Assembly (NCBI GenBank): GCA_948099385.1
Contig: CANUEZ040000168.1
Location: 9,892,001-9,956,000, forward strand
Length of the DNA stretch: 64,000 bases
Reading direction: 5' to 3'
DNA from: Fasciola hepatica
Taxonomy: Eukaryota; Platyhelminthes; Trematoda; Plagiorchiida; Fasciolidae
The translations under genes were made by a program, and so were the position numbers. The stretch's first letter is position 1, and each line of letters begins with the position of its first letter. The notes beneath the pieces were generated by a model. That model had not been told where the DNA came from and ran no database searches. It was given only the letters and a program-made list of their open reading frames with translations. Below are positions 37,681 to 63,900 of this stretch, one piece after another.

Positions 37681-39055
37681 TAGCAGTGACTGCAGTGTAT
37701 ACTTTAAGATGCAGCAAAAGGATCCTGGATACCTTGTGCAAACCAATATTTCTGACTTCTCCACTCAAATTGGTGTCGGGAAACAAGTGTTCTCAGTTTC
37801 TTAAATGCCGACTAATTTGTTTGGGCTGTCTTCCTTTGTGCTTCACAAGTTTTCCTTCGATTGGTGCCTCGTAAAAGTCGCGCGCATACACCTATACCCA
37901 CTTACACGCATCACTCCTAGTCAGGCAGGAGTCAGAATGGGCTTGTGTTGTGCTCCCTTTCGTGGCCACACGCAACTCTCCTTCTGATTGGTTGTTTTCC
38001 ATGGACAGTTAGCCAGCCTCCTTGAGTTAACGTGCGACCCCCTGCTTGCAGTCACTCATTCGACTGCTTTCCGCTTAAACATAACCAGTTGCTGTCATGT
38101 TAGGCGGAAACTCAGCCACGATTATCTTGTTATCTTCTGGTACGTTTTAAACCATTGTTTTACTTGTTTTCCTTTCAGAAGGATGCCATATATTTCACTG
38201 CTTTTGGATAGCGCTGATGACTAGACACATCACAAATCCAGTTTTATACAATTTATTAAAGTAATCGTTTGCGTTAATAATAACACCGCATCAGGACATT
38301 CTCAGCTCTCAGTGGTTTGGAAATGGGACTCTACGCGCCACTCCATTGCTTGGTCGGACCGAGAATATCAACCGTTCGACAATGGTATTCCGTACGCGGA
38401 ACCAACACAGTACATTATCGTGCGACAATATATTCTTCATATTTCCCATTTCTTTAACTGACGAAATTTCCCCAGTGAACTAACGAATCGTGTTTGGAAA
38501 TATTAGCCAGAAATTTAGCATTCATTTACCACTGTGTGAAAAAGCATACTTTCTTCTTCATTTTCTAAGTAGTATAAACTCACTCTACGCTATAAATTGA
38601 ATTACGTATATGTACATCTTCCGTGAAATAAGTAGGCGCAGATTAACTGCGCGCAGACAATTGCGAATTATTAAGGTCAGTTTTAGAAAAAGTCAGAATA
38701 CGTTAAGGGTTTTATTGGGTATTGTATTGTATTACATAGAGGACCTCTGTGAATTACCGACTCAATTTTCAGCCGTAAAAGGGAGCAAAAGCTTATAACT
38801 GTTAAATTGAAAACATCTCAGAATTTGGGCAGAAGTGGAACAAACTAGAGTCAGGCTGTTACAAAGCTCCGCTGCAACATTCATTTTGCTTACAAGAACA
38901 CGTGATAGATAAGGCCCTGCAGAACTGAGGAAAAAATTTAAAAGGGACGAAATGAGTCCAAATTTGGAATTTGTAGAAGGATGTTAAAGGCAGCGAGGTA
39001 GGTAATAACAAAGAGATTGGATGGGATTTGCAAGAATCTTCATAACAACCTTTTC
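37681..39055. other. No gene recognised
   Basis: Short frames only (up to 78 codons). The 3' end of the Penelope-like element and the lost 5' end of gypsy 2 may reach into it, but I see no motif. Confidence 0.45.
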
Positions 39056-39059
39056 ACAG

Positions 39060-42000
39060 TTGAAATTTCCAGTGGTCTGCACAACTAGTCAGTCCACCAT
39101 GTTAACATATCTGGTAGGGAACTTGTCACTGGCTGTGACTTCAGTAATCAGGGATATCGTATACAGCCCACCCGAATAGAACCCGTACGATAGACTGCGG
39201 GACGCCATACTGGGAAGACTTGTTACGTCAGCAGATCATCAGCTAAAGCAACTGGTGTCTAGCATTAAGCTCGGTGAAAGTGACATCCAAACACCGACGC
39301 AACTTCGCCGTTTTATGCGGGGACAGGTCTCCATCCTCCAAGTGGATGATACAATGTCGCGCGTACTTTGGATGCAAGCACTTTCACATAACATTAAAGC
39401 TGTCTTAACTGAATCTTGAAATAAATTGTTGTTAGATGAATTAGCGGAAGCTTCTGGTCGAGTAAAAGCGCGTGCTCCACCCTCTGTGCAGCACATAGCT
39501 TAGGACCCTGACGTAGACCAGGGTAACGCCATGCAGCGTCTAGCTAAGCAGGTGGAGTTACCGTCCTCCTAGTTAACGCGCTGAAGCATCACGATCAACT
39601 TCCGTATCTCGCAGAGCAGGCAACCCCAACCGTTCACGGCAGCTTGGTCCTACGAACCCCGGATTATGCTGGTACCACGGCAACCACGCTGATCAAGCTA
39701 AAACAAGAGCCCAGCCTTGCGCGTATCATTCTGAGTACCAGGGATAAACTTAAGCCGACCGGTGAAGGCCACAATTGCGTCTGGCTTTTCGGTTCGCAGT
39801 CGCCTATTTTATTAACTAACAACACATGAAACGTCATTCTTAGTAGACACAGGAGCACAGGTAGGCACTACTGAACCTTACTCAACAGACCGCCTTAGTC
39901 AGTTAAAAATCGAGTTGGTGGCAGCTAATGAGACGCCCATAAAGACTCAAGGTAAGCGTTCACTCGCACTAAAGCTCACTGTATGCCGTACTCAGTATTG
40001 TATATTTGTTAGTGTTGACCTTTCTCACTCGGTCATAAGCGTTGACTTTCTTCGGTATTTTAACTTCATGATTGATCCGTCTGGCTTTCATCTCGTGGAT
40101 AAGACTACCAAGGTCTCAACTAGCGGCACACCCTTAATGGAGACATGGATGCGTCCAGTTCTACTTGCTCCTGTAGCTTCCAGGAGCATCTGCGCTAATT
40201 TCCTGGACTACTCCAACCTATCAACAGGTGTCAACCCACGTTCTGTACCATAAGGTCACAGTTTGTCCACGGGTTTATTGCGCAGCCAGTGCTTAGCCCT
40301 TGACAAATTCAACAAAACGAAGCCGAGTGTGAGCACAAGATGGACCTCGATACCGTCAGACTATCCGCAAGTTTGTGGGCTTCCAACTACATACAGTACC
40401 AAAATGTGTGCTGACAACTAGCCGTCCTGTGGCCATTATCGAGCACTAAACAGCAGCTCCACATCCGATAGCTAGCCAATTCCATACACACAAGAACTCA
40501 CAACAAGCCTAAGTAGTTGCACGATTTTCGGTCGCATAGATTTGGTTCGAACATGGAACCAAATTGATGTGAATCCTTGTGACATCCCAAGGACAACCTT
40601 TATCACAATGCATGGCATATTTCAGTCTCTCCGAATGTCATTCCGTCTTCTCTATGGGGAAAAACCCTTCTAGGAGTTTATAGATCAAGTCTGCCAAGAT
40701 TAAGGAGTTTATACCTATTCAGATGATATCCTAGTCGTTAGCCCAACCTCTGACGATCGCACCGAGCATCTACGAGGACAATTCAAACTTTTGTCTCAAA
40801 GAGGGGCTACTATCAACTCCGGTAAATGTTCATCTGGTCAAGAAAGTGTTACTTATCTCGGTCAAGTGGTGTCAGCCACAGGCTTTTCACCCGTGAATGT
40901 AAAGGTACAGGTGATTCTTGAATATTCCTAACCTTCATCTTTTAAAACACTCCGACTATTCTATGGTTCATTCAACTTTTACCGTCTTTCTATTTCTAAG
41001 TGTGTCCCGTTATTGCAACCTCGCACTGATTTAGTAGGCCGTGAGAACAAAACATCCGAATTTCCTGAGAGTGCTCCTTCCGCTTTTGTCGAACTGAAAC
41101 ATGCTATCTCCGACTTGGTCGCCGTTGCACATCACCTATCAAAAGCTCCCTAGGTACTATCGGCTAATGCTTTAGACTTAGCTGTTCGTGTTATTCTACA
41201 ACAAGTGTAAGGAACCTGATAGCCTATATCATTCTTCTCCAAATGTCGGCAGTTGGCTAAATCCAGGTAAAGTACATTCGGCACAGAATGTCCAGCATTT
41301 TGCTCTACTATCCGTCATTTCTGGTATGCGCTGGAAGGCAGACAATTCCTCGTCTTCGTGGACCGCAATCCCATCACCTTGGCCGCGTGGTCAGCCCTAG
41401 ATTGGCACTCAGTCTGGGAAACCCCATCACCTAGATTATATCACTCAGTTCACAGAGGATATAAGACAAGTCCCAGGTCAGCTTAGCCCTGTGGCACATG
41501 CGATTTCTTGCAACCCTCCCACTAGGCCAGTCAGTGGCATTGACTTGGCAGCCATTGCCCCAGCGCAAGTACACGACCCAGAAGTTGAGCGACCTCGTCA
41601 CCGAAACTCTCTCCAACTCCGATCAGTGCTACTCACTTTATTGGAAGGAACGATTTTGTACATGTCACAAAGTGCTTCTCTTCCACTGGTACCAGTTGCG
41701 CTCAGGTAGAACGTCTTTTGGACAGCACGGATTGTCAAGCCCTGGCATACGAGCCTCGGTTGAACTCGAGTCTGGGAGTTTCATTTGGCCAAAAGTAAAT
41801 GTGGATATAAGTGAATGGGCATGTAGCTGTCCAGAAAGTCAGCAAGCTAAAATACATAGATCCACAACATGTCTTCTTGGTACGTATGCCACATTAGGTG
41901 CACGTTTTCGTCATGTATACATCGATCTAGTCGGTCCTCTGACTCCATCTAGGGGATTCACTTATTCGTTAACACATGTCAACCGTTTTTCGAGGTAAGC

Positions 42001-43280
42001 TGAACGGATACCTTTAGACAACTGCTCATCCGAAACAACGACACGTGCTTTCCTAGAACAATGAGTAGCCCCATTGGAATACCCTGTTATTGTGATCTCC
42101 GATCATGAAACCCACTTGATACATTTATCTCGTCTTTACATTATTCGCCTTTGCTACTTTCGTGTTCTAGCACCCCATTTTGTTTCATGCTTCTGCTCTT
42201 CCTTTCCGCTGATAGTCCACCTGCCATCTAATGTATAGAGCATATACTCGCTCTGCATTCTCAGTTTTCAGCTATCTCTACTTGGTTCAGTCAGGCTCCA
42301 CCATTTGATCTTGCCTTTATAATTTACCATTCGTCCATTTGAATCCATCAGTACGTCCATTTAAACTCCCTCCATTAGTCCTCGGTGTGCATATATTTAT
42401 CTATCTTAAATCTATCTATCTTACGTTTGTCATAAATTTGCCTACATTTTCACGAGATATCTGACCATATTATCATTCGTAACATTTGATCATGTATCTA
42501 GCGTGCTTCGGACCTCTCCAAAACAAGCCATTATCATTGTTACTAGCTTTATTTCCCTCTCTGGTAAATGCACTGGGATGCAAGGAAGTGAGAATGACGG
42601 CCTACTATCCAGCCCCTAATGGTTTGACTGGACTTTTCCATAGACAACTGAAACCAGCTGTAAGAGTTGATTTAAACTCAGCATGACAAGAGACTTTCTT
42701 TTGTATTGTTAGACACTCACATTTAGGAGAAAGCCGACCAGCAATCAAAGCCAGACGAGATTTTGTTTTGAGTATCCCCTTCGGTTATCAGCATCAATGG
42801 TAGTACAACGACCTCCACAGGTTTTTAATTATTCCGACTTCATCCAGTACATAACTTAGCAAATGCGTGACCTTCACGCAGCATCGACTGGTGAACAAAG
42901 CGTGCAAGTTTACATAACTTAGGAGCTGTCCACGTGCACCCATCTTGCATGCGGACAGCACGCAGTAATCCCTTCAAGCTTCTCATCCAGGCCGGTATCG
43001 AGTTCTAGAACGGAGAGGAAACAGCCACTTCATAAAACTTAAGGGTAGGCAAGAAACGATTTCCACAGCTAGACTCAAACTGGTTTTCATTGAAATAGAG
43101 AAGCGATTTAATTAATCCCAGCCGTGTCCAGCACATACCGTCGTACCCGCACCCGAGTCTAGAGCGCCAACAAGCACGGGTTCAACAAACCTCGAACCTC
43201 TAGTGCTAAGCGACAGCCGCTGTCCTGTCATGTGACAACCCGTACTTTCAGTACATTCTACTTCTTTCGTACTTAATCGA
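39060..43280 (+). pseudogene. Gypsy element 2 (CsRn1-like) gag-pol, decayed
   Basis: Gag is visible from about 39085 (MLTYLVGNLSLAVTSVIRDI) through PTQLRRFMRGQ and MSRVLWMQALSHNIKAVL. It reaches the Cys/His box at 39667 (CWYH...QPC, one Cys replaced). Protease VDTGAQ is at 39843-39860. RT is badly damaged from 40.3 to 41.1 kb. RNase H ends with GRQFLVFVDRNP at about 41340. Integrase is best preserved at 41498-41998 (IWPKVNVDISEWACSC, then FRHVYIDLVGPLTPS). It is interrupted at about 42125-42525 and resumes with LVNALGCKEVRMTAYYPAPNG (42560). The pol C-terminus trails to about 43280. It is older than gypsy 1 by the number of stops. Confidence 0.8.
42125..42525 (+). repeat. R2 copy 2, inserted in gypsy 2 integrase
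   Basis: Integrase coding breaks after ISDHETHLI and resumes about 400 bases later with LFPSLVNALGCK, residues that are neighbours in intact gypsy integrases. The intervening AT-rich block is non-coding and aligns with 33910-33490 inverted. This marks a discrete later insertion rather than local decay. Confidence 0.7.
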
Positions 43281-43440
43281 GAGTAAAATTTCATTATTAT
43301 CAATATTTTTTTCTTCTCAAAACATATGCAAAAACATCAGAGAAAGCAAGTTCCAGTTTCTGCTCTTTTTCTGTGCGAATTGGACTGCTTAGGACGATCA
43401 CTCGTGCACTAGTTTTCTTTTTTTCTCACTCCTTTTGCCT

Positions 43441-43450
43441 TTTATATAAG
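43441..43450 (+). promoter_or_regulatory. TATA-like motif, possible gypsy 2 3' LTR
   Basis: TTTATATAAG lies about 160 bases after the end of gypsy 2 coding in a pyrimidine-rich stretch. That is where a 3' LTR promoter would be expected. No second LTR exists in the window for comparison. Confidence 0.25.
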
Positions 43451-43656
43451 TATTTTACCGACAGCCCATCTATCTACGACAAGAAGGTAACCTGGAATTG
43501 TGCGTGGAGGGCAGAAGCCACTTATTCCACCGTCTGTACACGAGTGAAGGTTTTGGCATGCCTAGCCTTTTCCTGGCAACCTCGACCATCTTTTGTATTG
43601 ACAGGCAACCAGCTGCAACTGCTCGGCAAGCTCGACTCAAGGCAGAGTATTTCTAC

Positions 43657-43658
<2 letters not shown>

Positions 43659-43705
<47 letters not shown>
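43659..43705 (+). repeat. (AT)n microsatellite
   Basis: About 23 AT units without interruption. Open frames reading through it as alternating Ile-Tyr are artefacts. Confidence 0.97.
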
Positions 43706-43707
<2 letters not shown>

Positions 43708-44363
43708 CATTATAGGAGCTATTATCGAGCAATATTGAATCTGTTCACTCTATCTCCGGCACACGATAAATCAGTCGTTTTGTACACCACATTTATTGAT
43801 TTTGTCAATATTTTGTCGTTCTCCTCCAGTCTTTCAGGGTGGAGGTTGCGTAGATACACTTCATTCATTTCTGTCAGTCGTCATCTTAATGGCCACCACA
43901 TACATAACCTTTATTTTATCACTCCCAACCCAATTTTTCTTGGTTCGTCGGACAATATGACGCACGCTCTTGTGAGTCCTTCTTGATCGTTTCTCGCTCT
44001 TTACTCTTAGTTCTGCAGGTTTACATGGACATCTCTCTAGTTCAAGACTTTGATATTCTGACTACTAGGGGAAGCGTTGTTCGATTCATGACTGTAGTTA
44101 TCAACCGCGTTCGTACGCCATTCATCTCGTTAGCCCTGTGCTAAATCACCCATTTTATGATTATTTCCTTCCATTTATCTTTCGAGTATATGACCCATTT
44201 ATGAACTCCATCACAACTAATACCCAAGATCCTAATTTGAGGGTATTGTTTGATGCATCAATAGAAGGCCAAGTTCCGTTAGCAAACTCAACGTCAGTAT
44301 CCGCCCAAAATAGATGGAAAATATCAGGGGAGCAAAGCTGATTGTTGGCCCAATAAGTTCGTA

Positions 44364-44830
44364 ACAAAACGGAATGAAATCAACTGATCAGCTGTGAACA
44401 GTCTTTCTTATCGAACTGAGCAGAATCAACCTATCAACGGTTAAGCGTTGTTTTAACTGAATGCGATGGAATCAACTAATCAGTGACCAAGAGTTATTAT
44501 GACGGTAATATCCAAGGATCAGCGTCTTCAGTTGGGGGTTGCTCGTGTTCAATCTGCAAAATACAAAACGCAGAAAACGCCACGAGCACAAAGGCTCAGT
44601 AAATGCTTCAACAGGATCCTACACTTACATTAGTCAAACACAAACATGGCTGCCTATAGCCTGTTCACTAGATAACAGAACAGAAAAAAATCAACTGATG
44701 AAAAGCCAAGAGTTGTTTTAATCGAAAGAAAAAACTAACTACTTAATTGCCAACAGTCTTTTCAACCAACCGGGATGAAATCGGGGATGAAATAGGGATG
44801 AAACTAAAACAGCCAGTTATGGGAAGCTTT
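44364..44830 (+). repeat. Degenerate minisatellite, about 45-50-base unit
   Basis: Units share a 'gaAATCAACTgatcag' core followed by 'aagagttgttttaa'-like sequence. Three adjacent units lie at about 44364-44505, and further units at about 44685-44800 with short 'gggatgaaat' repeats at the end. The middle is interrupted by the dispersed repeat at 44585-44680. It is non-coding. Confidence 0.6.
44585..44680 (+). repeat. Short dispersed repeat, copy 2
   Basis: A diverged copy of 5120-5225: 'gctcagtaa', 'gatcctacacttac', 'ggctgcc' and 'cctg' occur in the same order and spacing. It lies inside the minisatellite region, so it probably inserted there. Confidence 0.55.
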
Positions 44831-47217
44831 CCTGACCAATGATCTTCGTACCATGGTTTCGACTGTGGTCGATTACTATTCTATATGAACTCGGTGTTTT
44901 TTTTATAAAGAATGGTTTGGAGACAGACAGTCTTCTTACTAGAGTAACAGAGACAGATCACAAAACCTAAAAGGACCGATACTATCTCGATTCCTTGCCT
45001 CAACCTTGAGCAAGGACCACTTGTTCCTGAGACATCCTGAGCCCAGGAATTTCCCAGTTGCCAATAAAATTTATCGTGTGGTCTTTGTTTGGCATTTTGC
45101 CGCATTCGGTGAAGGCCGCGCATGGAACCCACTGTTCAAGATCTCGTCGCCTGATTTCCGCTATTCTGGATCCCACAGAACTGAAGCCTCTCCCGTTGTC
45201 CACTAATCTATCTTTGAGCTCATCGACAGTTAAACACGCAAGATGTAGTCAAGGCTAATATCGTAAACCCCTTCCTGTTGTACAGTGGTCTATTTTTCAG
45301 CTCACAGGCATTACCAGAAGCAAGATACTGTCAAGATTTGCATCCTAATCTTCTCCCATTGTCCTATTGTCCTATTATCCTGTGAACAATCTTCCAACTC
45401 ACCGGAACTATTCAAACAACAAGATAACGACAAGAACTGGGAGCTCAAGCCTCCTACCAGTGTATTGCTTCAAGACTTCGAGACTCCTCACTGCGCTTGT
45501 GCTGAGTTGATGAGTTGGTGGCTAAAGGTCTAGTATTTTTGTGTCAAATGCCAACACCGAATTTATCTCGCCTCCATTTCAGACCGACCGTCAATTCAAC
45601 TATCTGCTCAGATCAGCCTTGTCCACAGAGCAGATGTGTAACGCGCTCCCGTATAAATCCCTACTCGAATCTTCATTGGTGTAGGCGTCGGTGCTTGCTA
45701 AAACATTTACTGAGCTCCGGCTCACTACGTTTCCCTTCAGTGTCTTTGCAGCTCGTGTACGCGAAATCCTCCACGGGATGACTCTGATCCTTACACACCA
45801 CACAACATCGATCTACTTATGAAACTGGTGAGTGTTCGATAATTATTAGGTTTTCAGGGTGAATTTTCAACTATTCATTGTACGTTTGTACCCGTTTGGC
45901 GTTGAAAGACTTCGTGTTATTAAAAAGAAGAAGAGAAACACGGTGAAGCAAGTTTACAGCATCTGGATATAAAATAGTTAGCAATTATGCTACGTCATCA
46001 GAATCCCACAGGGGGACGACAACTGCGAAGTAGTCATTGCATGATGGTACTAATTAGTAACACTTATGGTTTACATAAATTCCGGTGTGTCTACGGTAGG
46101 TGATAGAATATTCAAATCGCCTTCGTTTTTCCTGCTTCGTTTTATTTCACGAAACTTCCATATTTTTTGATACTGGTTTTCAGGATAATATCTCTCCTTC
46201 TGAACTGCATCTAAGATTGGGTCCCAGCCCACAACCTTGCAAACATTAAATTCGATGGCGTCTACAGAAGCAACTTAACCAGGGTTAAAGGGTTTATCAC
46301 TGTAATTGCATCGTCTATTTCTTTTTCACCTTATGGAACTGTAAAAGGGGGGCCGATTTCGAAGATCGGATTTGAAAGCTTTTAAATTGAAGATTCTGGC
46401 GGGTACGCATCATCGACAGCCCAGTCAGACAAATAGACCCAAATTACCCCCAAATTCGTCCCAATTTAGTCTCTTTTGAAACACCATGGGGACATTTTTG
46501 GGACTGCTTTTGAACACGCTGAAGAGGCAGCTACTTACTCGTTTTACTTATGATTTCCGGTAATCTATGCTACATTACTTCATCTTGAGGTACAAGTTGG
46601 TGAACTCTTGTTAGTTTCCATTTGGGAAAAATAACATGATCTGTGAACACACACTCAAAAACTACTCGGCACGATCCGACTACTTTCTGGTGACCAGTAT
46701 TCCAATAAAAAGTAGTATTTTACAAAGAAGTTATGATGTATTTCCATTGTGTGAACCGTACTTGAAGCACTGGACGAAATTACCCGACTTATACCACATT
46801 AATAAAATAGTCCCAAATAAGTCCCTTGAGGGACCACATCAGAATGAGTACCCTACAGCTCATTTCCGCCATAAGCGGTGGCTGCAGTGATGTTCTCATG
46901 AGTTCATATATGGCCAGAGTACCGGTTAACATTCACGATCTGCTCTGCTATTTAAGGCAAGAGCTCCTAACAGAAGTTGATGGACATGAGCACTGATTAT
47001 AATAAAATCACTCACATTATATTTCCACTGATCGAGTGCTCCCCACGAAAGCGATACTTAAATTAAGTACACATTAAAACAAATCTAGGCAGTTGTTTTG
47101 TGTGGGTTGTTTCGTCACTGCGTTCAGCCGTTGTGCTTGCGCGCGGTGTAACTGTATCTCCGTTGGCTCACTAATAAGCTAAGCTTTCTATCTAGTGTCG
47201 CACTTTATTTAGGACTT
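44831..47217. other. No gene recognised
   Basis: Frames reach 88 codons. No domain or repeat partner was found. This is the stretch downstream of the FoxQ2 3' end. Confidence 0.45.
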
Positions 47218-47473
47218 GATTAGCAAACTAAAATCTTTGAATACACATTTTAGTTCGTGCTCACTACCAACTTTCAGCCGTTCGGCAAAAGGTTGGGCTA
47301 TTTGGTTTTTTGAATGTTCTCATGAGAATGGCGAAGCGTGGTAGTTAATTGGTGAAAAAAAACCTCCCAGGGTGCCCATTTGCATGCATATTTATCAAAT
47401 ACACTGTACAAACCAAAGTAACACAAATTTTAAACGCAATCAATTATTCGGTCGGTTCAGTCTAAGCTCATGC
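47218..47473 (-). repeat. R1 copy 3, distal segment
   Basis: This is the reverse complement of 21420-21164, about 80% identical by eye (shared 'cgaataattgattgcgttta' and 'gttactttggtttgtacag'). In copy 1 it directly continues the larger segment. Here it is separated from that segment by 1,483 bases that contain the last FoxQ2 exon. Confidence 0.85.
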
Positions 47474-47612
47474 AATAAGTGAGGGTCACTTCATTGTGAT
47501 CGACTTTCGGTTTCGATTGTCTCAATGGAGCATTTCTTTTTGGCCTATATCAGGGGATTCCTTTCCAACTGCAGTGATTATCGAACTGTCAGTTTCAAAT
47601 CAAACCCCGTTG

Positions 47613-47618
47613 TTTATT
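47613..47618 (-). terminator. FoxQ2 poly(A) signal AATAAA
   Basis: A canonical AATAAA on the minus strand lies about 40 bases past the FoxQ2 stop codon. It implies a very short 3' UTR ending near 47590, still inside the block that interrupts repeat R1. Confidence 0.6.
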
Positions 47619-47656
47619 CACACTGTTTTATAATCTTTAGGTTTGTTCACACTGTA

Positions 47657-60775
<13,119 letters not shown>

Positions 60776-60944
60776 GTCTACTGATTGAATTCATTAGTTG
60801 TTTGACTTAAGTATATTGTCCTTGACCAACCGGTTGGACGACCACGCTCGAACGGATACGATGGCCCGAAAACAACAGTCTGCTTCAGAGGAGAACGGAT
60901 AGAGTGGGCGAGATGGCGCATTTAGAGGAGACTTGGAAAACGTT

Positions 60945-60953
60945 CTGATTGGT
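60945..60953 (-). promoter_or_regulatory. CCAAT box upstream of FoxQ2
   Basis: ACCAATCAG on the minus strand, about 170 bases before the FoxQ2 ATG, matches the NF-Y consensus. No convincing TATA box was seen between it and the start codon. Confidence 0.4.
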
Positions 60954-63900
60954 CCACATGTCCAGGGTGGGCTTTGTCAATCAGCTCTGAGGAAGACAGA
61001 AGGGGGAGAAGATGGCAATTTTAGGGAAAGTTTTGTATAGTTCCGCATGTGATGAAATCATCCGCTTTTCTACTACTTATCCACTTGCTTCTCAAATGCA
61101 AAGCTTTGGGGGATAAATATTTTCTCACCCACGCGATAGATAATGACAACTACACAAAATAATGCTGTTCCACTGAAAATAGCTCGAGTTCAGACAAGTT
61201 TAACTATCTGTTCCTCCATATCTAGGCCTAAATTATATCAACAGCATCAACCGTGAGTTATTGGTTAATTTCTGATCTTTTACAAGGCTGATAAACATGG
61301 CCCTCATGAGCAGAACATACTCGAAGGTTGTCGGTGTTTAAGCAACGATGTTTTCGTAGTATTTATCAAAAAAGGTGGAAAGCGTACCAGCAGGGCTGAT
61401 GTTAGGAGCAGGGTATTTGGAACTAGAAACCAGTCACTGGAAAATGCGCTAAGTATAAATATATTAGGGTGCTGCTCGCGTTGAGAACCATCAAAGGCAT
61501 GCAAAACTGAGTCCAAGTTGTACCAACCAGACTCTGTTAGAGCTAAGCAGACTATTTAGAGCTTTACAACGAAGCGCAACGGTCAGCTAGATGTACCAAT
61601 TTACGTACGAGGGATTTTGATACGAAGTTTGCGTTGTCAACACGGACTACAAGCTCAACGGTTCTTGCTAGCACGTTAAAACGTCCCACTATGGTACTAC
61701 TAACCAGATCCTTTAATCCTATACTAGTCTATTGCTCCGTCTCTCGACTGTTTTGCGTGAACCACCCACGAACTTTATACCTGGGCAGTGTCAGCCGTAC
61801 GAGACTTGAGTTTTTTCCTTGTGGTGAAAAGGCAGATGTGGTGCGACTGAAAAAGTGTTCATAGTTGTAGTGAGCGATCAGACAAGTATGCGAAAGGATC
61901 GCACGTGCTTGAACATGCATCAGCAGAGTCAGCTGACTACGGATCGATATTCGTAAGAAGCAAATGAGCGTGGAAGACAGTAGAGATGAGAAAAAATTCG
62001 AATTGACAGATCGTCCGGATTGAGACAGAGTGGCATTCATGATTAACTATACATGTGACTTTTACCATTTCTGTTGCGTTCACTTACACCGATATTGTTT
62101 ATACTTGTGCGCAATACACGAGATACTACAGTGCTTCGGGTTCCAAGTCCGCGTTTTGATTCCGTGATATACTGGTAGGGATAATATCACGTTAATCCAT
62201 ACAGTATCGCAAGCAGCCATGCACGGCTTAAAAATCAATGCACGCTCTACACCTTAATGACCAGTCACGCAGTATCGATACCCCACCACCACCTAAATAA
62301 AATTCATGGTAGTGCACACACAATATATGTGCACTTCATATTGTAATGAAGACTGCAAGACGGATGAGGATATTTGTTTTTGGGTGGTCAAACGGGTTAA
62401 GTTCATGAAACATACAATCGTTGATATAGTCCTCTTTCCAGATAGAGCCACGTCAACACTGGTCTTGTGGCAGCTTGAATATTTCGGCTGCTTTCTGGTC
62501 AGTTGTCCGTAGCCTTCAGCTTGATTCTCTTGGGCACCATTTCTGTTCGGCTGGTCCGATTGTCCCGGTTAACGGCTTGATCGGTAGCTCCTCACATGGG
62601 CTATCATGCTGGTTGCCTGAGATCCCGCTGCTTCCCTCTGCTAACCAGTATGCTTCCTTTTGATTACTTCGGGACGCCTGCGACATATTCGCCGTCTGTT
62701 CTTCGATCTGTAGCTCTTGATCGATTGACCCGTTGGGTTTGATATTCGTGTCGTCCTGTTGCTCGAGTATTCCCAGCTACAATATGTAGCGCTGCATACC
62801 TTTCCAGACTCATCTAGGACTCATAAGGAATGGGATCGCAAGAAAGTGAAAAGTAGACTTCTTACTACTCGTTTGACTGTGAAAATCATCTTTGCTACGT
62901 GAGCTGAAGATCGATTATCTAAACAGCAATCCACTTCGCTTGTCAAACAGACTTACCCTAAAGCAGATTTGATGAATGAAGTTAGAATAATGTTGACCAA
63001 TACAGTACAGCGAGGAACTCAGCTGGACAAACCAACATAGATCGTCGGTTTTCGTCCACCTGATTCAACAATCTTTCACCGACCAAGAGTAAAGAAGTAA
63101 AGTCTTTTTTCCATTGTTGCCAATATTGCCATAAACGTCTCAAGACCTACAGTATCTTCTTAATTTATCAAAATATTTATTACTCAGAAACAAGATTTTA
63201 CTGTTTGACCGATGAAACAAGTATCGAAAGAGTAGTGATAAGAAGTGGGACTAGTCCGCCCAAGCAAGAAGCAGGCTGAAAATCTAGAGAACGGTTAGTT
63301 TCGGGGTAAGACGCGTTCAGTCAACGGAATATCCGTTTTTCCACGTTAGGGTGTTTTAGCGTTAGTTTCTTCGAATACTGATGACATTTATAGCTTAATT
63401 TATTGGTATATAAGAGTTATTGATGAACGGGCTTGACTTTCAGACGGCTAACATTTCCGGAACAGTTAGAGTGACATCATAGTCTGCAGGAGATAGTTTT
63501 TATGCTGTTTTTTTATTTTACAGAACTTCTTCCCAAGATTTGTTCCTTAGTTTTAATGACTTCTAATTACGGAAACTTGACAATTTGACCTGTCATGACG
63601 ACTGCTCAAAATTTGGAAAGTTGATCTTTTGGAGGCTACTCGGTATTTGGGCTTTGTAAGTACTTGCACTCACACACACTTCTGGTGCTTTCGGCCTTTC
63701 GTGAACAAGATTTAGGCGCATTTTTATTTGTTCCATTTCAATTCGATCCCAGTAGTAGCAGCATTTACAAAGGAGTCAGCCATCTAAGAACTTCCTTAAG
63801 TGGCTTGATCTAGGATTTGAAACTTATTCAGAAGGAGTCTCTGGATTTGTAACATAATCCGAAAAGGCTCAATAGGTCCAGAACGATTGAGAGACCATGG

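Noticed and set aside
43373..43986. Frames of 121 and 162 codons around 43.5-44 kb
   Set aside because: Both read through the AT microsatellite, which yields Ile-Tyr repeats, and have no other conserved content.
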